Shown here: positions 23,399 to 32,143 of the stretch, piece by piece
Numbering within the stretch: position 1 is the stretch's first letter
How the letters are laid out: each line of letters opens with the position of its first letter
Assembly: GCA_905250885.1 (NCBI GenBank)
Contig: CAJNOQ010001396.1
Coordinates: 1-32,143 of the forward strand
Direction: 5' to 3'
DNA from: Didymodactylos carnosus
Lineage: Eukaryota; Rotifera; Eurotatoria; Philodinida; Philodinidae
DNA length: 32,143 nucleotides
Notes under the pieces: model-generated
Database searches by the model: none
Told to the model about the DNA's origin: nothing
Seen by the model: only the letters and a program-made list of their open reading frames with translations
Program-made: the position numbers and the translations under genes

Positions 23399-26300
23399 GA
23401 TAAAAAAAAGAGAAGTTTTTTTAGGTAAAAATGATGATAATGAGTTGTAATTTAATCCCTTAGATATACAATTTGTTTTTTTTCAATTCAAGGTTAATTT
23501 GTTTTCGTTCTTCTCTATCTCTACCAATTCAATATTCAGTTCAACAAAATAGAAATTAAATAGAAAATGCTTGTCAGTTGATTTAGAATAATATCTAAAT
23601 GTCGTGGTTCAAAGAAAACATTATCAATCGAAAGATACCCACTGCATTTTATGAAAAGATTTTCAATTGAATGACAATTTTAAATTTCAACGTTTGAGGC
23701 TATATTAAACTTTCAGTACTCTTACTAAGAAGAAGAATATTCCCAATGTCATACAGTGTTATAAATGGAAAACACTTTCATTCGACTGATTAGGTGATTA
23801 TTCAGAAGAGAAAATCTTGTTAATCGTTTCATAGTTATATTTGCATAAATAAACACATATTCACATAAGTTTTTTATTAACAGATTATCTAACTTTACGC
23901 ATATAAATATAGTTAAATAAATATCTTTACGAGAAGTTACATATTACACATTTTCTTCGTCTTTTGAATGTACCCTGAGTATAAAATATTTTTCTTCTTT
24001 TTTTTGTTTTTTTTCTTATTTCATTTAATCAGTTTTCAAGCATATACATACGCATAAATGAATGCGTTCATTCATATCTGTAAAGGTACATATTATAATA
24101 CGTGTTCTTTTTTTTTTTTTATCTATTCGTTTACTATAATATAATTTTACTAACATAATAAAAAAGGAAAAGAAACAAGAAAACTATATGTATATATATC
24201 CATCTTTGTGAGAAGAAAAATGCCGAGTATTAATTTTTATATTGAATTGCATATGGATATACATGTTAATAGATACAGAGAAGGATTTACGCATACTATA
24301 ACAATCATAAAGTGTCCGATTTCCTATATCATGCATAGAAATTTTCCGGATCTATAATTTGAATTTGAATAAGATAATGCAATATGAAAAATGTAAAAAC
24401 GTTTCATTGTACCACGATTCTAAGAAGGATAAATATCAGACCTTCATAATTGATTTTTCAACATGATTATCTAAATAAGTTTTTAATATATGAACAGAAA
24501 ACATTTTCTTTCTATTCTCTTTTATGTTTCAATATTTTACATAATGCACTCAAAATAATACTACTGACAATATATTGTATCTATTAGCCTCCTATGGGAG
24601 ATGAAAACACTTGTTTTCTTCGTTCGTCTACTTTCTTCGTTCAAAACTACATCGTTGATTATTCATTCATTAACAATTATGTTCAGTTTTCTATTCAATA
24701 ATGTCAGTTTTAATTTGTGTCAACGTCACAAAATTTTTTTTTTCTTTCTTTTTCTTAGCACATTATTTTTATTACTATATTATCAAATATAAAGCAAAGC
24801 ATACAAATAAGTCAAAAAATTTCATTTTTCGATTAATTTGTCAATAGACTGAAACAAAAGAATATCGAGTAATAATTCAAATATCTGCTCTTTTAAATAG
24901 TGCTTTTCGTATTGTTTGTGAATGAATTAAGAGAAAAATAATAAAAAAAACTGTAATATCCCGGTATTATTCGACTAATTCGTTTTATGCTTGAAAAATA
25001 CTGTGTGAAGTCTTGATCTTGTCAAATTGTCTAATAACTCTGATCAAGCTCTTCATGTCTACGTATCTCGGTTCATCCGATTGTGACGAAAAATATAATT
25101 TTTTTTCCTAACTGAACAAAAAGCTAGTACGTGATTAGTAACTGTATATGAGGAGTTCAAGCAATACGACTAACATTCTATTCAGTAATAAAGAAATGCA
25201 GGATTAGTTTCGAAGATTCTCTATTTCATGAAGTGACAAGTATGATTTGTGAGCATCCTGCCACAAGACGGTGTATTCTTTCTTCGTGATATCTTAAACA
25301 AAAAAAAGAGTACTTTGATCACACTATATATAGTCTAACAATTGCTGTGTGTTCACGAAAGAAAAAAGAAGAAAAAAATATGAAACGAAACAATATTTAG
25401 TTGACAACAAACTTTTATTATTAGAAATAGAAATGGTCAATGAATACAATAATGATCCTTTTAATTAAGTTCTATAATTATTTGTTCAAATTTGACTTTT
25501 TACTTTATTTTTTATTGGTATATCCAAACTTTTGTTAATTCTTAGATTTGAAGAAATACTGTTGATTTATTTTATTATTCAAATATAATAGTTATTGTGT
25601 ATTATTTGGTTTTATGTCAGATTTTTCATTTGAATGAAACAAATTTCTGAAGTTGTTTGTTATTCAAAGAAAATTGTCGATTTGAAATATTCATCATTCT
25701 GTTATTTCTTCTTGTTACATTTCTTGACAAATGTTTTTTCTCTATCATCAACATGATGTTATTTTGACATCAACTACACAACTAAATCTTTGAATTTTGT
25801 TAAGCTAATTAAATTTCTTTTCGTCTTTGGATATTAATTAATATCTGTTTAAAGATCCATTCAATGTATGTTGATATTTTCGAGAATTTCTCATGTTTCT
25901 GACATATTAACGAACATCATTAATCATGATTTCTATTATAAATTAAATTTTTTATAAAAACTAGTACAACTATATATGCAATTAATTAATAAATTCATTC
26001 TTCTCAGTATTCGACAAATAATTAAAACTATATTTTATCTCTATTGTTTGTTTTATCATTCATATAAATTTTGTTTCAAACATTTTAATTAGAAAATCAT
26101 CTTATCCAATATCATGTGATAAAAATAAATCATAAAATAAATACTGTTCAATTATGTAAATAATATTTATTTGAATAATGAAATAGATAACATTGGATAA
26201 AATTTTATAATCAATTGAATTCATAAATAAATAATTGATGTAAATCGGCTAAACTTTGTTCTAAAAAACTTTGTATAGTTATTTTGTTGTTTTTGTTTTA

Positions 26301-29300
26301 ATGCTGATAATATTAGTACTGTATTTGAGCATTAATGCATATTTGATGTTTTGTTGAATTCACAACTGTAGTAATCATTTTCATGTTTGAATTTCTTAAA
26401 TATACTTCAATACATGTATATCTTATGTATCAAAATATTACTACTCCATACACTCTTTCGATAAGTTTATAATCTGATCAACAATTTCAAGTAAAGTAAG
26501 AAACCTTTGATGTACACATTAAAGTCACCAAAATTTTTTATTTAACACATTTTTATATCTAGTCCAAAACACTGAATCCGTTGTCAATCTGAAATGTTCA
26601 TCATTTATTTTCTCGCCGTTTTGTCTTCATAATTTACATCATCATTTTCAAATTTAAGTACACATAGATTGTCAATTCTATGACAAATTATTAACAGGCT
26701 CTATAATTAATTGAAAAAACTCATTTATAATAATAGAGATTGCTCGAAAAGTTCACTAAATTTATTTTGTTATTGTACGTTCATTATCGTATACACTCTT
26801 CAATTTCAATATTAAATCTTGAACTAGATTAATTTCATTTAAATCTAATAAATGTAAACATATAAATATGAATAAAATGCATCAGAATGATCAATTATGA
26901 ATGAATAGAATAATCTATCAAAAATTTGTAGTGAAAATAATTTATCTATCATATTTATTTTTTAAATTATATTCAAATAATAACTGTTTTTCTACAAACA
27001 AATATAAAGGTCAGAGAGAGAGAGAAAGGAAGAGAAGATTCGTCTCGCCTGAATAATGATGCTATTCTTCTGAGAGCTTTATCCTTTCTTTTTACAGACA
27101 CTCAAGTATATTCTAGAGTTGTCAAACTAATACAATGAGATTGTGAGAACTTTTTTTACTCTCTTTTTGTATAGAGAACAATCACATTTACCCGCAGAAT
27201 CAACATATGAGACAATGATCATCGGAATGATAATGATGATAAAGAGATATTGAAAATCAGTACAGATGTCAGATTTATAACGTTCTGAAATGGTATCACT
27301 ATTCATACACGATTCAACAAAAAGGACATATTTTTCAAGCTTTTAGAGATTTTAAACAATAAAGGAAAGTGAATTGTTCATTTGTCTCATAGAGAAGATT
27401 TATTTTTAGTTCCAGAAATCTCTGAAAAATCAAAGAATTCAATATGTACTTTTTAAAAGTTCAAGATCTCATTTTGAACTCTTTAGGGATCTTAAAATTA
27501 GTTCGTTATACGAAATAAATGAAGAACGCATTTTATTTTCAGTATAGATTCTGACTATCATTATCATCATTCTTACACTCCGATTCAATTGAAATATCAC
27601 GATAATTCATTATATTAAGAGAAATATATATATACTAACGACGAAACAGTCAACCCTTACTTCACGCACTGTCTAAATTCTAAAAGTAGATAAAAATCAC
27701 TAGTAGTGTAAATCACATAAAAAATATGTATTTCTTTCTTTCGACACATTACTTCGAATCAACTTTATTATTGCCGACATAATCAATCTGATATTTGAAA
27801 AAATGAGACAATTCTAATCATTTATTCAATATCGAATGGCGTAAAATGGCTCCATATATAGATATAGCATGCGGTTTATGGTTGTCAAAAAGTGGAGATT
27901 AAATATATTACTCTTTTCTTAACAAAAAAGAGAAGGAAGAAAAAAAGTTGTCAATCTAATACATAAAGATTGGATTTTTTTTTCTTCTCTATAAGCCCTA
28001 TTCTTGTAGGAAAATAGATAGTGAACAATTACATTTGCCTTTTTCTCTTTTACTAGAAAATAAATCGGGCTTGTTATTAAAACAAATATATATACATTTC
28101 ATTACATACAAAATAATAATTAACTATCAAATTCCATTCATTTTTTCCTTATCAAAATTACACATCTCTTTAATATATTTCTTTTTTTTTTACAAAATAC
28201 AGTAAACTATTTTTCTTCTGTCAAAAAAAAATGGTTTAAAATTACAAAGCGTAAAAGTCCTTAAGAAAAAATAATTCCACAGTAGTCACCTCTGTTATTG
28301 ATGAGCTGGGATAAATTATGACAGATCTAGTCAATGAATAAAAAAAGTCCTATAGAAAATAACTTCAAGAGTGACAAAAACGGTTAAACAGTCATAACTC
28401 CTAGAAAAGATTTTTACACTTATTATTCCTTTTCACCTCAAAAATGACTTCAGTGATGGTGAAAAATCGAGGAGAGGGAGAAAAAGTGATGAAAGATAAC
28501 ATTTGTAAAAGAATATTATCACTTACAACTCTTTCTTGTGCTATCTGAAAGATGTCTATCGTTACTCAAGACAACATTACATACATCGTCAGTTGAATAT
28601 ATAAACACCAAACAAATGAGCGGCTACGCGTCTGTATCAGACTATCATCGAACAACGCGAACATTTCAGATGAGACAAATGATATATTCACGAGAAAATG
28701 GTATAAAAAAAGATCGCGGTATTCTGTTAATACAACTTTGATATGCTCAGTCAAATAGTGTGTCTTGAGGAACAACTTTTTTCGTTAATCAACAATAAAA
28801 AATCAAGATTTTTTGAAAACTATGTTTCAAAAATTTTTTAGCCTCCTAAGAAGAAATCTGAGATCGGACTCAAAATAATGTATTTAGAAAATCAAAAGTT
28901 CAAACAGAATTTTGTTTGATTAACAGATCTGAACAAATCAAAACTGAAATAGTCGTTCGAATTCTTATCTGTTTAGTTGCCCAATGTTATGTGAATCAGT
29001 TTTTGCATGACATAGCCTACTTTTATGAGGATTAAGTGTTGGATCGTGTGTCATCATCTTAATTATGTCAATATATACTTTCTCTGACATTTTCAAACAT
29101 AACATCTTTCTATTAGTGCAGTGATACGTATTTTTTTCCATTATTCTTTTAGATCTGAATGAACAAAAAATTTTCAAATTCAAAAGTGATTCAAACTCTA
29201 GATTTTGCAAGGTGTCACACACTTTTTAATGGCAGATTGAGAATATGCATGTAAGATTATCTTATGAGCGTGATTTTTAATATTATCTGACTCATGTATC

Positions 29301-30767
29301 AACATTGACGGTACAATACCGATACTATTTGAAAATGCGTTTTTGGTCTACGTTTTAATCGAAAAACTTTGGGCACAGAAGAGGTACCAAAGAATGTCAA
29401 ATATCAAAGTTATTCACCTAGCTTAGTACTTATGCAGACATGGACTATTTGACTGAACATGTCATACTTGGCGACAACAGGATGCCAATAATATTTTGAA
29501 ATCTTTTTTAACGCAATTTTCATGTATGTTCTAAAATATTCGTGTTGCCTGCGCATAACTTTGTATAAGTTTAATTCGATAAACGCATTATTTCTTAAAC
29601 AATTAAGACTGCTAATTGTTCAGTGATAGTCATGTATATGAAACTGCAATCTATTTTTTGACATTTTATCATAAATAACATGGTTCAAAATAATAGTAAA
29701 AATCTTCCTCACTGCTCTAGGATTTTTTTTCTTGTGCAAAACTTATCATATTTGTTAGAATATTGTGCTACATCTACTTATTAATATTTCTAATCTTACC
29801 TCTTTAATAATCTCACTATAACAATAAGACAGTACAATTTTGTATGTATGATGGAAGAATTATTGAACAACAAAATGAAGAAAAGAAGAAAATCATTTCT
29901 ACTCGTTCTTTATCTTCTCCTTTTTCTACTGGAAAATGATGAAGAATAGAATACACAAACAGATAGCACAACTAATAGACTTCTTATCAACAATAATCAA
30001 CCGATCTTACACATTGCGTAAGAAATGTTTTCGAAAGAAAGAAATATGTTGAAAGAAAAAGCCACAAGAAACAAGATCGACGAATTAAGCAGATGCTGCA
30101 TGTATTCTTTAGTTGTATTACTTTTGATACTTTGATGGTGATGCTACAAGAAGAGAAGAAACGGAAATAGAACAATCTCTCTTCATATTCAATTCTATAC
30201 AGAAGAACGAAACAAGTTTGGATAAAGAATGACAAACATACAACAAATACAGTGTTATAGAATGAGGTAACGGTAATGATTCAGATCACACGACTAAACA
30301 TGTACTGTGACGCTAAAGATAGAAATCAGCAAGTGATGAGATCAACAACAATTGACAAAATATTTCAATAACTCTTATGAATATATGTATATATCGAACC
30401 AAGACTTAAATAAACAATAATTTATATATTCAACATTTTTCCTTTTATTTTAAAGAAACAAATGTCAACATAAACATTCCCTCAACTTGATTTTTTTCAA
30501 AATAGTACTTTCCAATTATCTTGATTATATATCGCTCGAACGAAAACTTTTCAGGTGTTTGCTTAAATCCAGTTTTGAAGAACTTAAAATCTTCTTTTTA
30601 ATGAGTGATTGCGCATCTCTCTACGACTTTTTCTCAAAAAAGTTGAAGTGCCTTAAAAACGGTAACGCAATCAGCTTTCCGGTAGCAGAGTTATGAGGAA
30701 TAGCCACATAAAAACAAATTAAACGACACATTATTATAAAAATAATCGCATATTCCTGAGAAATTTT
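23399..30767. other. 7.4-kb strongly AT-rich region without a recognisable gene
   Basis: Only short chance frames occur, none with domain-like content or codon regularity. No tRNA, rRNA or large tandem array was seen. Long T and A runs are frequent between 24.0 and 26.9 kb. A (GA)n run lies near 27013-27030. Two weakly similar blocks (27118-27195 and 27950-28045, both starting GTTGTCAA-CTAATACA) suggest an old duplication. The stretch must include the talin promoter and the 3' flank of the RNA ligase gene. Confidence 0.55.
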
Positions 30768-31778
30768 CTAATTTTTTGAATCGTAATGTTTATTAATTAT
30801 TTTAAATGATCCACGTTCATATTGTACTACTGCGCCTTCAAATGGATTGTTATTGATTAGTTTCAATTCTTTTGAATATTTATTGATTAATTCTTGAGTC
30901 AATTCAACATTTTCCTCTAAAACTGGTACATGTTGTATTTCAAGTTCTCTGCATAAATTATGAAAGTAAAGTTCGCCATCATTCTTACGTGCATGTCTTT
31001 TTTGATCTAACAGAAATACAGAAAATATGGCCAATTGTAATGGCTGTTTACTGTGTGAATTTGTCGATTTATTTTGAATACCAGATCCGAATAATTCTCC
31101 TCTCAGCGCAAGTGATATTTGTTTCTTTTCACAATATACTCGTAGACGATCTGCTAAATTTTGCTTTTTAACGATTTGTGTAAAATTATTTGTTTTTGTT
31201 AAATCATATTCAAAATTTCGTCCACAAACACCAAATTGTTTTGTTCGATAATTATAATAAATAGTGCACGACTGCCCATCGATTTTTAACGTCACATCCA
31301 CTAATTGATTAAACGGTAGATCGTTTATCAAATTTTCCCATCTTTCTTCATTTGTTTCTGGTATTCCAAATGGTAAATGCCCAATTGCATTAAGTCCTTG
31401 TGGAATCACTGGTTCATAATGATGAATGTGAAGTAATTCTGCCAGATCTTCACCTTCTTTTTCTGTCACTTGTACTCCACATCCATTATTTTGAACTACT
31501 GCACGTATAAGATCTAAGGATAAAATAATACCTTCACTCCATTCACCTCTTATTTTTATTGCTTTTACACGTATCCTTGCGTATTTCAAATATTCTTGTG
31601 ACCATTCTTCGTCTAACGGTAAAACACTATCTGGTTGAATATAGACAACTAAATCATTTATATTGTATTTATCCTTTGGGGTTATACATTGATAACCAAG
31701 AACATGAACTAGATCTAAACGATCCGCATCTGGATGAGTAGAAACTTGTGTGATACGCTCAATAGTAGCAATCTTCAT
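30768..31778 (-). CDS. RNA ligase, DRB0094 (Rnl5) family, intronless
   Basis: This is a 336-residue ATP-dependent RNA ligase that should join 3'-OH and 5'-phosphate RNA ends through a lysyl-AMP intermediate. The ATG at 31776-31778 is chosen over the GTG just before it; the stop is TAG 30768-30770. Residues 1-125 form the N-terminal OB-like module with THPDADRLDLVHVLGYQ and IRGEWSEGI. The catalytic domain has motif I K165-I-D-G, a VCGRN motif (185-189), motif III ALRGELFG (224-231), motif IIIa LAIFSVFLLD (249-258), motif IV EGAVVQY (314-320) and motif V SFKIINKHY (324-332). All catalytic residues appear present, and the length is close to that of the Deinococcus enzyme. The single exon, unlike talin with 44 introns, and the mainly bacterial family suggest horizontal acquisition. 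It probably acts in RNA repair; the substrate is unknown. Confidence 0.92.
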   Translation of the reverse strand: MKIATIERITQVSTHPDADRLDLVHVLGYQCITPKDKYNINDLVVYIQPDSVLPLDEEWSQEYLKYARIRVKAIKIRGEWSEGIILSLDLIRAVVQNNGCGVQVTEKEGEDLAELLHIHHYEPVIPQGLNAIGHLPFGIPETNEERWENLINDLPFNQLVDVTLKIDGQSCTIYYNYRTKQFGVCGRNFEYDLTKTNNFTQIVKKQNLADRLRVYCEKKQISLALRGELFGSGIQNKSTNSHSKQPLQLAIFSVFLLDQKRHARKNDGELYFHNLCRELEIQHVPVLEENVELTQELINKYSKELKLINNNPFEGAVVQYERGSFKIINKHYDSKN

Positions 31779-31791
31779 CACAATAATAAAT

Positions 31792-31812
31792 CTAAAAATA
31801 AACTAAAAACAA
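31792..31812 (-). promoter_or_regulatory. Splice acceptor upstream of the RNA ligase start
   Basis: The minus strand reads TTTATTTTTAG ending at 31792, 13 nt before the ATG. Another TTTTTAG lies just upstream of it. This fits a spliced-leader acceptor or a leader intron on an otherwise intronless gene. Confidence 0.4.
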
Positions 31813-32013
31813 ACAAGTTCATACATTAATGTAATTTCGTTATTGTAAGAAAATTTCTACGAGATACATGGATAAACTATGCGGTATACTATTTTCATAG
31901 TAGAAACATCTTATAAGAAAACTGTGTAAGATTACATTCAAGATACTCAACTATTTATTCAACGTGGAATTTTGTAAGTTTAGTTGCATCATCCTTATAT
32001 GCAATGCAATCAG
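31813..32013. other. Upstream flank of the RNA ligase gene
   Basis: AT-rich sequence with no gene recognised; presumably contains the ligase promoter. Confidence 0.4.
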
Positions 32014-32023
32014 AGTTTTGGAA

Positions 32024-32058
32024 TAGGGGGGGAAAGGAGGGGGAAATCCCCCCCCCTC
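32024..32058. repeat. G-run / C-run hairpin
   Basis: Runs of seven and five or more G are followed, after AAAT, by a run of nine or more C, so the strand can fold into a GC hairpin. The G runs could also form a quadruplex. It stands out sharply against the AT-rich surroundings. Confidence 0.8.
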
Positions 32059-32068
32059 GTTTGAAATT

Positions 32069-32143
32069 CGGAGTAAGTGGTCTCCGAGTAAGTGATTTCG
32101 GAGTAAGTGATTTTGGAATAGGTGGAACTCGGAGTAAGCAATA
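32069..32143. repeat. 15-bp minisatellite, five units, cut by the window end
   Basis: Units start at 32069, 32084, 32099, 32114 and 32130 with the core CGGAGTAAGTG and a variable spacer of four or five bases. A related TTTTGGAATAGG unit occurs at about 32016, before the G run, so the array may be interrupted by the G/C hairpin. It continues beyond the window. Confidence 0.85.

Noticed and set aside
28538..28741. 67-codon frame in the AT-rich block, with an overlapping frame on the other strand
   Set aside because: Isolated, no homology recognised, no supporting exons or regular codon use.
30487..30696. 69-codon frame downstream of the RNA ligase
   Set aside because: It starts with TTG, has a single internal ATG and no domain; possibly part of an old repeat.
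1..32143. CRISPR array, rRNA, bacterial operon signals
   Set aside because: None seen; all supported genes are eukaryotic in structure apart from the intronless ligase.

Overview
The window is animal nuclear DNA: AT-rich, with many short (about 50-80 nt) spliceosomal introns and relics of non-LTR retrotransposons. A complete talin gene makes it metazoan. A bdelloid rotifer is the best guess. The reasons are the compact intron style, an intronless bacterial-type RNA ligase of the DRB0094 (Rnl5) family next to a minisatellite, and AG splice acceptors just upstream of the start codons that would suit spliced-leader trans-splicing. The species assignment is inference.

Layout. 1-7.6 kb is a repeat-rich, gene-poor stretch. 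It holds a 270-bp sequence present twice in direct orientation, a perfect 30-bp hairpin, a 71-bp foldback element, and decayed LINE reverse-transcriptase/C-terminal fragments on both strands. 7.6-9.0 kb (+) holds a two-exon gene for an unrecognised, probably disordered 418-residue protein with a basic N-terminus, a PP1-docking-like KKVQF motif and a 12-glutamine tract. 9.0-10.5 kb is the convergent intergenic space, with one palindromic hairpin. 10.5-23.4 kb (-) is talin. I rebuilt it by hand as 45 coding exons whose splice phases all agree, giving about 2,662 residues from an N-terminal extension through F0-F1-F2-F3, the linker, the helical rod and the R13/THATCH actin-binding domain to the dimerization helix. 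One intron is GC-AG, and a 54-nt in-frame candidate cassette exon lies inside one of its largest introns. 23.4-30.7 kb is a 7.4-kb, strongly AT-rich stretch in which I see no gene. 30.8-31.8 kb (-) is the intronless RNA ligase, with all nucleotidyltransferase motifs intact. The window ends in a G-run/C-run hairpin and a 15-bp minisatellite that runs off the edge.

The genes do not form a pathway. Talin links integrins to actin, the ligase is expected to seal RNA breaks, and the disordered protein has no known role. The most notable items are the candidate talin microdomain exon in the actin-binding region, the talin N-terminal extension, the GC-AG intron, the probably horizontally acquired RNA ligase, and the shared splice-acceptor arrangement upstream of all three genes.
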